This document shows, piece after piece, positions 1 through 11,968 of a stretch of 64,000 nt of DNA. The DNA comes from Bigelowiella natans CCMP2755 (Eukaryota; Cercozoa; Chlorarachniophyceae). The position numbers and the translations under genes are program-made. Position 1 is the stretch's first letter. The number at the start of each line of letters is the position of its first letter. A model generated the notes under the pieces. The model had not been told where the DNA came from. It searched no databases and saw only the letters and a list, made by a program, of their open reading frames with translations. Location: assembly GCA_000320545.1 (NCBI GenBank), contig ADNK01002621.1:1-64000 (forward strand), written 5' to 3'.

Positions 1-51
1 CTCTCTCTCTCTCTCACTCACTGCCACCCCGCGCGCAAGCGACACCCCCCC

Positions 52-52
<1 letters not shown>

Positions 53-118
<66 letters not shown>
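53..118. repeat. AT dinucleotide repeat in a PEP synthase intron
   Basis: An almost pure AT run just downstream of the third visible exon (minus strand). Confidence 0.95.
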
Positions 119-121
<3 letters not shown>

Positions 122-137
122 ATATGGTTGCAGTGAC

Positions 138-1354
138 GTTTCTTGCTGTCCTGCAAACGAGGCGTCAGGTAGATCTTCAGCGGTAGCCGATGAGCGGACA
201 GCTAGGGCAGCATTTTCATCCCCCCCCGTCACACTCTCCCAGCTCTCCAGCATAGCGCGTTCCAATTCCGGGGAGAAGGGGGTGGCAAGGATCTTATCTC
301 GGATGTACTTGCCCGTCTCTTGTAGCTTTCGTACGTCTGTGTACACCTCTGGGTTCTGGAGAAGAGTGTCGATCTCTTCCGCTAATCCACTTTGCGCCAG
401 GAACAATCGGTATCTATATAAGGAAGGAAGGAAGGAAAGAGAGAGAGGTGTAAAAGAGGGGATGTATGGTGGTGATGGTGATGGTGATGGTGATGGTGAT
501 AGTGATGGCTGTGGGAATACACCCCCCCCCTCCTCTCCCCCTTTCTCTATGTGTGCTGTCATCGTTTTCCTCCTCCTCCTCCTCCTGCTGCTGCTGCTGC
601 TGCTGCTGCTGTGTAAGATATTGTTTTTTTGAGTAGTACGCGTGTGCCGTGGTGCTGAAGCCTCCTGGGACTGGTACATCGGCTGATGCAAGCTCACTGA
701 TCATCTCGCCAAGACTTGCGCTCTTTCCCCCAACGTACTCTACATCATTGTTATTCAACTGCTCGAGGGGGATGCAGAAGGCTGTTGCCTTCGCTACTGA
801 AACGCCCTCCTGTGCAGCTGTTGATCGTGCTCGCCATGGTGCTGTCCGTTGGGGTTGGTTGATGGGATTGGGGAAGAATGGCTGCTGCTGCTGCTGCTGC
901 TGCTTCTGCTTGGAGTCTAACGATTGATAGAGACCGTTCGTAGGCGCTCCAAAAAACATCCTTCTTGTATTCTGATGGGGGAAGCTGCTGATACTACGTC
1001 CTCTGGTTGTTCCGGAAGTAGTAGCACTTCCTAGGAAGGAGGAATAGGTGACATATATGTGGCCGGTCGAGATGATGGTGATGATGATGATTATGCTGAT
1101 GAAGTTGTTGATGATGATTATGACTAAAAGCCGGGAGATGAAAAGCCCATGCAATGGCAACAGCATAGCAACGACCCATTTCCTGGTTGTGAGCAGTGCT
1201 TACATGTATTGTTATCATCGGTTTCACTCCACGGCAATACCATACCTAGTAGCTCTTGTGGGCCTGTGGGTTGAAGGAGTAACACAGCAATGCCGAATAG
1301 CGCCGCCACGAAAGGCACCAGATTCAAGCTGCTTCTTTGGTGACGTAATCGCAT
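138..1354 (-). CDS. Phosphoenolpyruvate synthase (PpsA type), N-terminal exons, partial
   Basis: The gene reads right to left and runs off the left edge. Exons are 1354-1246, 1030-640 and 413-138, all phase-consistent; the next donor is weak and lies by an AT repeat. PEP synthase makes PEP from pyruvate, ATP and water. The visible part is the ATP-grasp N-terminus: [13 protein letters not shown], then [20 protein letters not shown] across the first internal splice, then [22 protein letters not shown], which fits PpsA better than plant PPDK. Residues 1-35 hold a hydrophobic segment ([15 protein letters not shown]) preceded by basic residues, followed by a Ser/Thr/Arg-rich stretch and a poly-Gln run before the enzyme. 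This could be ER or bipartite plastid targeting. The start at 1354 is the first Met of the signal-like exon. It is head-to-head with the gene for its predicted regulator. Confidence 0.85.
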
Positions 1355-2238
1355 CTAAAATAATAAAAATCAATTAGGCATGCCTGCGTGTTTTCGTGAA
1401 CAAAGTAACACGTGATTTGAGTCCTGAAATCGAATTTGCGACTCGATACGAAGAGAAAACATGTGCATTGCAGAGGTATATTGTATACATCCATTCAAGA
1501 TCCTCAAAAGCAAATCTGTCCCGCACGATGAGCACGATGACAAACGAGCCGACACACACACGCGCAGCACACAGTAACACATGCAAAAATCCATACGGTA
1601 TTTTATCGATAACATTCCCCGCCCGGGAGAAAATGCTTCAACAGATCAATGTGAATCTCGTTTACAATGTACAATGTCCACAGAAAGAGAGCGCGATAAT
1701 ACCATGTGAGGAAAAGGAAGCGAACTGCGGATGCTGCTTTCGGATAATGAGGTCGGGCGTGCGCGCCAGAAAAGTCAGAGCGAACTTCCGGAGAGTATCT
1801 GCCGATTTTCACCGAAATCCCTTTCAACTGGGCGCTGCGACATCCAAAAACACGCGCAAATATCGGAGAAACCCGTACTCTCACACGATCTCTGGCGGAT
1901 AATTTTTCCGAACCAGCACAATGATTCTCGAGGTGGGATGGTGTGAAAAGCGCAGGAGGGTTCCACCTCTTAAAAGCAAAGAAGTTGCCGAATTTACATG
2001 GGAATTCGCCCAAAACCATCCGGAGACAGTGCTACCCCTTCTTTTACATCTCGGTCGAAACGCAGGGGATTTTGTTTGGATTTGCTCTGAAACGGCAGGA
2101 TGTGATGGTACTTGCGGAAGAAACCGCTTCTCTTGTATTGGACGGTGATTCATGATCGATTCAGGTGGGTGGCCGTGTGGTCTTGGTCGGCTCGAATTCC
2201 TGCCCAGCGCGATCATCTAAACAGCCACGCCCGCCAGC
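1355..2238. promoter_or_regulatory. Bidirectional intergenic region between PEP synthase and its regulator
   Basis: An 884-nt spacer between two divergent start codons, so it should hold both promoters and 5' leaders. Several open frames cross it but none shows family similarity or ends in convincing splice sites. No clear TATA box was seen. Confidence 0.5.
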
Positions 2239-2719
2239 ATGGCGGCACAGCTCCCGATGCAACTGTGTGTGCGACAAGTTTGCTTCCTGGCCATGATTCT
2301 GGCCTTGAGCGGCCAACAGCTCTTCTCCGTAAAGAAGATCTCTACGAGCTTCCCAATTCGTAGTCGCTATGTTCCGAGTCGTCCCAGTCGATTACGCCAT
2401 TTCCCTTCGCTTATTGCCCAAAATCTCGTTCGGCGGCCGTATGGCCCAAGCTGCCAAGCCCTGAGGGAGAATCATGTCCTTTAAACCGTGAACCGTAGCG
2501 CACTTGCATCATTTTCATATCCATAATTCCTACACCTCTGGCATCATCATCATCATCCTGTATTCGTTGTGTGAAAATAGGAGGAGGAGGAGGAGGGCAC
2601 GAAGATCGTCAAGGTGGAGGACAGCGTTCCTGTCGAGCCTGCTAAGGAGAAGACATCGTACCTAAAGGTGGTATTAGAATAATACACTTAATGGCGAGGA
2701 AAGAAGAGAGGAAAGGCGT

Positions 2720-2752
<33 letters not shown>

Positions 2753-3058
2753 GTAGGTGGCGATGCTGATATAGAGTGATTTCGATATCTTGAATGAAAT
2801 TGAACATATCTTACCACATCTTGATGCTCCGCCTGCATCTTCACTGGTACAAAAGCAAGCTTAAGCATTATTAAATGGGGGGTGTGTACCTAGGGAGGGA
2901 GGGGATAGGGTACAGCAGGGTTTCCTCATCACGAATGGCGAACAATATACACGTGAAGGCACGATTGAGGGCGAAACTTTGTAGCCTGAAGGAGATCGTC
3001 GCCTTTCAGAAAGTCCCTGATGGCCTCGATGAGGTATTATGCACGCACGCACACACAC

Positions 3059-3098
<40 letters not shown>

Positions 3099-3219
3099 GT
3101 TGCATATATTGTATTTGTGAAATATCAAGCACCTGAATCCGGAGAGGCCATGTATACAAATACAAATACAAAGTGAAATCGTGTGTGGCAAATACGATGC
3201 AGAGAGAGAAGGAGAGGCA

Positions 3220-3284
<65 letters not shown>

Positions 3285-3923
3285 TGCTAAATACAACCTA
3301 CTAGGTAATAGATAAGATGCGGCTGCACAATGTACCCCAAGGGACTCGTATTTTCCAACAAGGAGAGGCTGGCGATCGGATGTAGTATTAAGTACCAGCG
3401 GACAGACAGAGAGACCACCACACCTAAGAATAGAATTCTTGTCAATAAGACGCTCGTGTAGCACCTAAAAAAGTCTTTCTCCCCCCCCACCCCCCCTCTA
3501 TGTGATGTGTGGTGTGTGTGTGTGTGTTTGTATGTGTGCAAATGTGCATTCTTTAATGACCGAAACTAAGGTACATCATCGAGTCGGGTGCTGTGGAGAT
3601 CATGAAGTCCGAAAACCCTGCTGGTGATAAGATAAATGAATAGATGATTGAAAATAACAGATTGGTAGTCACTACCTTCAACGTTATGATTGCCCAGTGA
3701 TAGCATAATTCTCACAATACATTACTCACTTCCCCAATGCATGCCAGACTGCAGCTTCGAATCATATTAATAAGCAAATGGTGATTCTGATTACTCCTCA
3801 TAATTTCTTCATGTGCAGCACCGGGAGAGAAGGAAGTGAGAGTTGGGTCGTATCAACCTGGTAGTTTCTAATCCATCATCCTTCGCTCATAATAATCAGC
3901 ATCATCACACGATGACTACTACG

Positions 3924-3955
<32 letters not shown>

Positions 3956-4364
3956 AACTACTGATGCTGGTGATGTGCAGGAGAATGTGTGGGTCATCTC
4001 TCCCTCCTAGATTCTCGACCCAGGGCTGCAAGTGCCGTGGTGACCAAGGTACCTGCTGCTCAGTGTGAATGATTCTCATCGTTGCTCGACTAGAAGAAGT
4101 TCTAAGAATTAAAGAGAGGATGAGGACATGTTGCGCCAATACATGCGGTTTCGGGAGAAGATCGCCGTTGTGCGGAAGAGTAACCTGAGTGCCCATGCAT
4201 GCGACTGTGTTTGCATTTTGATCAATAGAGATGTGTGAATGTACGTGAAAGGAATCTGTGCTATGGTCACTTGATCGAAAGACTTTGCAAGACTTTATGG
4301 CGGGAGGCGTTGATATGGTATTCACTTGTCGCTCATCATGATTATGCGACTAGTACATAATAAC

Positions 4365-4402
<38 letters not shown>

Positions 4403-4443
4403 TACCGACACCCACTCCTTTCACTATCAATATCACCACCACC

Positions 4444-4477
<34 letters not shown>

Positions 4478-4609
4478 CCATCTCCCAGACGTATGAGGAG
4501 AGCGAGGACGACATCTGTGTGCTGCCACGAGAGGTGTTTGTCATCTCAGACTCAACGGGAGAAAGTGCTGTCAGCGCGGTCTTTAGATAGACAATAGATA
4601 CAGCGAGAA

Positions 4610-4650
<41 letters not shown>

Positions 4651-6025
4651 GAATGAGTATCATCATCGAGACAACGTTGTGCGTGCGTGCACTCATATGG
4701 GAGCCATGATTGTGCAGTTGTAAACTGAAGGGCCGTCGCAAGTGTAAGTAGTTTTGATGTTGTCTTTCTGGGCGTCCTCTCCCTTCTTCAAGGTACGAAA
4801 GTGTATCATGCAATTCACCCACTGCGACGCCTGGGAGATGTGCAATATCGTCACCTACCGCTTTGTGAACTCGAAGCAGCAAATAAAGCACGTAGCAGAG
4901 CAGGTAACACACCAAGAAGGCCACTAAAGAAAGGAGAGGGAAAACGATAAACTAAAGACTATCCATCTGGATGCAGGCCGATCGAAGGGACGCCATCATT
5001 GTGTACACCATCGTGGATGCTGCCAACAAACAGGTTTGATGTGGGGAGGAGGAGGAGGAGGAATAGTCTGCAATTTTTAACTTGTTCGTTGTTTAAAAAT
5101 ACATAATAATGATAGTTATTAAAATAGCAATACAAAACAATCAAAACAAACATAATTTTAACAACAATAGGGATATGATAGTGATAAATAATAATAATAA
5201 AAACAACGATGCTGTTGGTTAGTTTCTTGAGGAGGAGGCATCGAAGCGCAACGTATCTCTCGTGGACTTGTAATACCGGCCATTCATCGATTCTACGACA
5301 ATAATAAAAGAGGAGGAGGAGGAGGAGACTATCGCACCACCACCCCCACCCTTTTCGCTTCCTCCATCGTTTTTCCTTTCACACAATCACGAATGAATAA
5401 AGCAGCAGATGATGAGATGGGCAAGGGATGAGGATGTGACCCCCCCATTTCAATGCAGTTGATCCTTCAAGGAATTTGCTAATCATTGATTGATGTCGCT
5501 GCAAGCTAAGATACTCGTATATCACATCATGAAAGATACGGGCCTCTCATATCGACGTTCGAAACGGCTTTTGGAACCAAAATAACTGGAAAGCCTGGTA
5601 GTTTGTTATTGCTAGTGTTGCCTTCATTCATTCGTAGCTCTTGCCATGCGTAGTAACCACCTTTCTTCTGACCAGTCTTAACAACTGCTGAGCCTCTGTT
5701 TGTTTTATCATGTGTTGTGATCTTTGTTTAGGAAGGAAACAGCCTGTAGATGAGAGCTACATGGACCTCATGGATTGCATTGAGTATATAGTGCTAGAAT
5801 TGTCGCTGATGCTGCTGTTGTTATTGTTGTCACATCCTGAGATTTTCCATAATTGCTTTCGGCCTAAGGTACACAAGGCGTATGGATGATGGCATTAACC
5901 CTCGTGAATGGGACGAAGCTGATCTAATCATTGTGGGGCCAAGCCGAGCAGGTGGCGGTGGAGGAGATGTTGACTGTATAAAATGACATCAGCTTTCTAC
6001 AGCTCATATACGCACAGCCAGACGC

Positions 6026-6069
<44 letters not shown>

Positions 6070-6393
6070 TACCCCCGATTATCCAATTTCTTTCTGTTTG
6101 TGATCCTTTCCATTAATGATCAGGAAAAACTCCACTGAGCTTCTACCTAGGGCTGCGCGGCTTTAAAGTCGCAAACTATCCCATCGTATGTTTTTCACCC
6201 ATTGATCAACACTTTACACCACCATCTCATCCTGATGTTGTCGTTGTCATCATCATTCTCAGGTTATAGGAGAAGATCCCCCCCCTGAACTGTTTGAGTG
6301 GCCTGAGAAGGTCTTCATCGCATAAAGTGGTGGTGATTAGAAGAGGAGGGAAGAAATAGATAGAGAAAGAATTAAAGGGAGAGGGGGGGGAGA

Positions 6394-6435
<42 letters not shown>

Positions 6436-6875
6436 CATTGTCTTATTTTGCTTGATCGCTACTTCCTCAGGTGATAGCTCTGACGATTCAGCCTGAGAGG
6501 TTGTCCTTCATCCGCCAACAACGAATGAGGCAGTTCGGACGGTAAGCTGTATTGCGATCGATCACCTTGTAATTCCGCGTCACTTTTTTCAATTTGTATC
6601 CCTGCCCCCCTCTGATGCTTAGCTCCAAATTCTTATATATTCTCAAAAATGCTGCATCATCGCCGTGTAGGTCCGAATCAACATACTCGAACATCAATGA
6701 AGTGAGGCAGGAGATGAACGAGATTGAGCGTTTCTACAAGCGTAACCCACGGTGGTTCGTCATCGACACCACCAACTCTGGGCTTGAAGAGACCGCCGGA
6801 GAAATATTTCGCCATATAGATATGCAATCTGGAAGGGACAACATTATGCCTGCTCAGATGCGGGGATTCATTTAG
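2239..6875 (+). CDS. Cyclic-nucleotide-binding domain fused to PEP synthase/PPDK regulatory protein (DUF299 kinase-pyrophosphorylase)
   Basis: Nineteen exons join in phase (about 485 aa): 2239-2328, 2581-2667, 2959-3033, 3317-3381, 3571-3623, 3819-3860, 3981-4048, 4119-4208, 4489-4578, 4793-4903, 4977-5033, 5223-5269, 5536-5597, 5732-5783, 5869-5951, 6124-6185, 6263-6310, 6471-6541 and 6671-6875. The first three and the 4119 exon are less certain. Residues 1-30 are a signal-like segment (VCFLAMILALSG). Residues about 60-160 form a cNMP-binding fold: PQGTRIFQQGEAGDRM, YIIESGAVEIM, then the phosphate-binding cassette GECVGHLSLLDSRPRAASAV. The rest is the bifunctional DUF299 domain: EVFVISDSTGESAVSAV, DAIIVYTIVD, a P-loop GPSRAGKTPLS, RGFKVANYPI and ALTIQPERL. 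The family phosphorylates (ADP-dependent) and dephosphorylates (Pi-dependent) PEP synthase or PPDK. The neighbour suggests PEP synthase is the client. Signal-like N-termini on both suggest a shared compartment. Confidence 0.88.
3046..3280. repeat. Clustered CA, GT and GA dinucleotide repeats in one intron
   Basis: CA run to about 3095, GT run about 3219-3241 and GA run about 3242-3279, all inside the intron after the exon ending at 3033. Confidence 0.95.
6026..6064. repeat. GA dinucleotide repeat
   Basis: Intronic in the DUF299 gene. A second GA run lies at about 6380-6433 in a later intron. Confidence 0.95.
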
Positions 6876-7549
6876 TGCGAGTGTGAACGTGCATCGGTCA
6901 ATTAATAAATAATAGCGTTCATTACATCATTTGAGCGTGCTATACAGACTAAGTTGTTTGTGCTGTGCTGTCTACAACTACAACTGACTGTGTGGCCGTA
7001 AGCACTATCATTAGCAGCCAAACTACCTCGTGGCCCGATTCGCATTGTTAGGCCAAGCTAGCAAGGCAATACGATTATAACCAATTGACGCAGCGTACGC
7101 TATGTAATAGTCAATGCGGCCATGTCTAATGCACTAAGACAGATGTAATCAATTATTAAATTGTAAATTAAATTTGCTCAACATATAGTCTAATGCACTA
7201 AGGAAATTTGAATTCACCGTATCGTAAGCATGATCTTGCTAGATCTACAGCATCAATGCAGAAAGCCATGCCATGAGTCTAGATGTCGTTATTTATCAAC
7301 GCAATAACATGCGTCATTCATTGAGCGCATCGAGTAGTATTAGAGTAGTCTAGTAGTGCGCTGCGGCATGCTAGCATGCATGGCTGTTCTCCGGCATTCC
7401 TCGCATAATGTAGGATTTCATCTATGTAATCATTCTGTGTTTGTCCCACGGCTGCGGTATTTTTTATGATGGACCGTGATTACATGTATATTTGGATCAT
7501 CGTCATCATTATCATTCATCGGATGTTACTGGTATTGCTCATCACCCAT
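6876..7549. other. Convergent intergenic spacer
   Basis: No coding signal. It lies between the 3' ends of the DUF299 gene and the RRM gene. It is rich in short palindromes (CATGCTAGCATG at 7367-7378) and contains CAAGCTAGCAAGGCA, which recurs inverted near 63350. The word GTCTAATGCACTAAG occurs twice within about 70 nt (near 7124 and 7189). Confidence 0.6.
7367..7378. repeat. Dispersed palindrome CATGCTAGCATG, copy 1
   Basis: An exact 12-nt palindrome, flanked G/C so that 14 nt are symmetric. It lies in a convergent spacer. Confidence 0.9.
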
Positions 7550-9458
7550 CTACCGTGTGCCAGCGAATGGCTGCCATTGGAAACCACCGTCTACAACACC
7601 TGGCATCTGTTTGGGTAGGAACGCATTGGCGTTGGCCTGAATTTCGCGCGGATGGTGCGCAAATGAGCACTGCTCTCCCCGTACACATTTTCCCTGCTGG
7701 AAGTAGATGCACATCTTGCGCTTGTAAGGGACGCCGGTGGGGCGATAGGGCTGATTTCTTGTGTGACCGAGAACGTCAAGTGCCACTCGGATGGGTCGGT
7801 AGTACAAGAGAGTGCCGTCGAGCTTCACAGCTGCTTGCGCACCTATTAGAAGGAGGCAATATGTCAAGACATGAGCTAAAAAGAGTTGAAAAATTGAGTA
7901 TTATCACGTCGGCACGCTGTCAATTTCTGTACACGACCAAGAAACGCACAGGCTGATCATTGAAAAATAATATCATCTAGTACCTTCTTCCGAGTCAAAC
8001 TCCATGAAGCAGATGCCCCTATGTGGCGCCTGCTGCTGCTGCATCATCGCGCCAGGCATCGGCCGCTTCCGCATGTTGTTTTTGGGCATGTTGGCGTCGA
8101 CAATCCGCCCGCACTGCTTAAATACAGTCCTAACATCCGAGAGCTTCGCTTCGAAAGGGATATTACTAAATGATAGCCAAAAATCAAGTATCAGCTGGGA
8201 AATTTGTTCTTCTATTACGACAACGACGACGATTACTACCACTACCACTACTGCTACCACCTTATAAAGACGTGTCGTTTGGTGGTTTGTGGCTGTTGGG
8301 GTGGGACAGGAATGCCCCCATATTGACCACTTGCTACAGCGGCTTGATGTGCGGCCGCAGCACGCGCAGCTGCTGCATTTATAGCAGCCATTCGTGCAGC
8401 ATTGGCGGCTTCTGATTATTTTTCAAAAGTGAGAGCCATCAGATGACAGGTATGAGACAGACACTAATTTATCTGTACACACACTCACACTCACACCCAC
8501 ACAATAATGTGTTTAAATATGTATGTGCGTGCTAAATAATGCCTTCTTCAAAACCAATATGATGAGACAGAACAGAATCATATACAACGCGAGGATCAAG
8601 TCTAACCCATTGCCGCTTTCTTTGCGTTTGCAGCCTGCAGTTCTTTTTCTTTCCGTTCTCTTTCCGCGGCCTCACGTTTCGCCTTTTCTTCAGCTTCTTT
8701 CCTTGCCTTCTCGGCATCTCGCTCGGCCTTCTTCATGACCTGCGATTTCTCCTCCCCCTCTATCCATCCTACCTCAAGCGCAGCTAAGCTCTTGCCCCCT
8801 ACCAGCCTACGGATCTTGTGGAGGCTCTTGTCGTCATCAACAGTAGTTGGGGCAGCAGTGACGGCGTTCCCATCAGCTTTCGTGTCCCCTTCTCCCCCCT
8901 CCTCTTTGCTGCTGCTACGGCTACTCCCATCAGCTTTTGTGTCCCCTCCTCCCTCCTTTGCAGAGGCTTCCGCCGCAACCTTTCAAAATTCAGAGTAGGG
9001 ATAATCAATCGATGTAACTAACGGAAAAGATTCGAGTACAGGATGAAATCCAATTTTGTGAGATTGTAGCCCTCACAAACAAATTACTACTTTGCCATCG
9101 CCATCGGTACTACTGGAGGCGGAGACGGGATCCTTGTGCTTCTTCTTATGCGTGTCCGCAAAGCAAACAACACAAAAGTAGAGCTTGCAGTCCTTGCAGA
9201 AAAGATCTGCATCCCGCTCACCATTACAATTTCTGCATATCATCTCGCCAAAGTCTCCACCCTACGAGTATTTGTGCAGAGATAAGAAAATATGCGCAGT
9301 CGTCTATTATCTTCAATTTATACCTCTCCATCCATGTTATTGCCTTGTCCACCCTCCTCTCCAGGATCCTGGGAGTCAGAATCTTCGTCCGAGTCGCTGA
9401 CTTCCCATTTTTTCTTAACCACGGCGGTTTTCTGCCGCTTTCTCATAAAGAAAGACAT
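7550..9458 (-). CDS. B-box-like zinc finger, coiled-coil, RRM and CCCH zinc-finger protein
   Basis: Seven exons in phase: 9458-9324, 9261-9091, 8979-8773, 8739-8607, 8411-8261, 8165-7984 and 7842-7550 (about 423 aa). In order: an acidic N-terminus (SDSDEDSDSQD); a B-box-like finger of Cys pairs and two His (CRNCNGERDADLFC, CKDC, CVVC, H-K-K-K-H); a stretch with a repeated GGDTKADG/EGDTKADG unit; a charged Lys/Glu/Ala coiled coil; an Ala-rich segment; an RRM with RNP2 VFISNI and RNP1 GICFMEFD; and a CCCH finger (C-x7-C-x5-C-x3-H) near the C-terminus. It probably binds RNA in the nucleus, for example in splicing or mRNA handling, but the exact family was not recognised. The start is the first Met and is followed by a basic stretch. 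Confidence 0.8.
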
Positions 9459-10402
9459 CGCGCGCTGTCTGCGTTAAACGAGTGTTAGTAAACCAATCCT
9501 CCTCGGGTTCTCCATTTCTGCAGAAATGTTCGAAGGCTTGAACCAAACCTTCGAAATTGTTGATTTTTTCCTACATATGAGCTAGTTTAAGGAATCGTAG
9601 AGCAGAAGCGCGCCTCGGAATTTGATGCTCTACCGACTCGGTTTTTGGGAAAAATCGACTCTGTACACGTCGTGGGCGACAGAATGGCGCTGGAAAGTTG
9701 TCGAAATTCTCACCATTTCGTGAGTTCATATATACATGAGCATATTATCGGTATCAAATGTACTATTGATCCAGTAACAACACTAAAGGTGGGACGAAAA
9801 GGGGGGGGACGGAAAGCACACTCTTTCTCGTGAGTACCTTTTGGGGAATTATGTGTCTGTTCTTTCTCCTATCTCGCTATATTTGGATACTACGACAAAG
9901 TATTTATTTTGATTTATTACAAAAATCGGGGCTTTATCTATGAAACCCTATGCCTCCGTACTGAATAATTGATTCTGATTTAGGGATCCCGAAGAAATAA
10001 GTTAGGGCTTTAGCTGGTAATTCAGACATATCTTTTCTCCAAAATCTCTTGAAACCCCGTGGATATTTTTCGATTATTCGTGAATTTGATACGTTTCATA
10101 GCTAAAATAAAGCATATTTATCTCATCGCTTACAGCTAAAAATCTGCGGCTATGAGCGAGGCTCACATCAAACTCAATCCTCGTCAATGGATAAATTGAA
10201 CACTAATTTAGTATACGACATATTATATTGGTATTATATGATCATAAATGCCCTATCAATGTTCTCAAAATAGTGTCTGACTTGAGTCTGAATTGGTGAG
10301 GAGGAGTCAATGACGTCGAGGTGCTCTCAATGGATGCATCGTCTTCTTCCGTGATGTTATTCGTGGCGATTGTCTTGCTTCCTTGGGTGTGTGACCTAAC
10401 GT
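9459..10402. promoter_or_regulatory. Bidirectional spacer between RRM/CCCH gene and histidine phosphatase gene
   Basis: A 944-nt AT-rich region between divergent starts. There is a poly-G run near 9800 and several short open frames without recognisable domains. I see no further gene. An open frame from 10330 with a signal-like start overlaps the first exon of the next gene but is out of phase with its later exons. Confidence 0.45.
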
Positions 10403-11168
10403 ATGCCACACACTGTCAGAGTTGTATTCGGAACGGGCGCGGTCTTCGTGATGCTCTATGGAGTGGTGTTTGCGCTGTCGAAATCCAGCAAGAATGCCAA
10501 GAACGTTCTTCACAAGTTCAACATGTGGATCCACGGGGTAGTTGCATGCAAAGGGGCGCGCTGTGGTGCCTTAACATCAAAATTTTATGGGATTGTTTTT
10601 AGCGCGCCTTTTGTTTTTTTCAAATTACACGGCTTCCGTGGTCGCAGTAAATCGATAAGAAATTGGATGGATGATCCAATGTCCCTTTGTGGTTGTTATT
10701 AGGTCGTACATCTGATCTTCACGCAAGAGACCCGCTGGAAACCGGAGAAACTTGATGATCCAGGTGAACCGTCCACACACAAGTACCTGCCAGCCATGGA
10801 GGACATGTACCTTCTCCGGCTCGCCCTCTGTTTTGGATTGTAATCGGAAGATACATAAGTGCACATCGATGCAAAATACATTTTAATGATATACAACTTT
10901 AATATATGTTGAATCAGCGACTCTGCTGGAGGCGAAGGAGTCAGGGCAGGAAGTGGTGAAGAAAACCATCATCTTCATTCGTCATGGAGAATCGCAGTGG
11001 AACTGGGTACTAATAATCAAGAATCATAACCATGTAGAATGCTAGCCGATGACCAACCTGTGCGTTTTTTTGTGCATATGTCCCCTTATCCCCTTTTCCC
11101 TTCCCGATATTATATCTATATCTACATATATTATTGAATTTCAATAATTAATGTAAATACACACACAC

Positions 11169-11206
<38 letters not shown>

Positions 11207-11934
11207 AATATGTATTAATATATATTATGTAACGAGGATTGCGATCGATAGGTATTCAACGACGGAAAGAGTCCGCTTCGGTTCCTGAAACCTAGCTTTT
11301 TCATCAATCTTGCGACAGCTATGTTCTACGAGACTCTGTACGTGTCATATATGCTTCATGCTACCCGTCAAAAGAACGGCAAGATGAGATATTCTGCGAG
11401 AGGACAAACTAATCAATCGTTATCCACACTTGCACCGCAACCATTATCACTATCGTTATTATGATGATCACAATCGCTGTTGCCTACGTTCACCATGTTA
11501 TATGAATGAAAAATCTAGTTATGAAGACAGTCGTGTGCTGTTGGTGGTGGTGCTACTACCATCATGTAGGGATGCTGTTACCGGTGATTCGGTCTTTTTG
11601 GACTCTCCACTCAGCCAGGAAGGGGTGAACAACACTTGGAATATATAAAGATCTACACTCGTGCGAAAATGAATGTTTACTGCTGCTACGATTGATAGGT
11701 CGAGCAGGCACGGTCCCTGTCGGAGTTCTTGGAGCAAAAGGAACCCCATGAAGATAAAGAGGTCATCAGTCAGTCAGTCAGTCAGTCAGTCAGCGTGTTG
11801 TTGTTTTCTTTTGGTGTAAGCACGGACAGAGACCAAGACACCTGAGTATTCAGGGAAAGCACGTCAAATACACATCATGTAAACGATGATGATGATGATA
11901 CATATCGCACAGGATGATAGCAGAAGGAATGGTG

Positions 11935-11968
<34 letters not shown>

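Noticed and set aside
1370-2216. Several open frames on both strands between PEP synthase and its regulator
   Set aside because: They overlap each other on both strands, have no recognisable domain, and the region must hold two promoters.
10321-10602. 93-aa Cys-rich frame with signal-like start
   Set aside because: It does not join the phase of the next exons; the frame from 10403 does.
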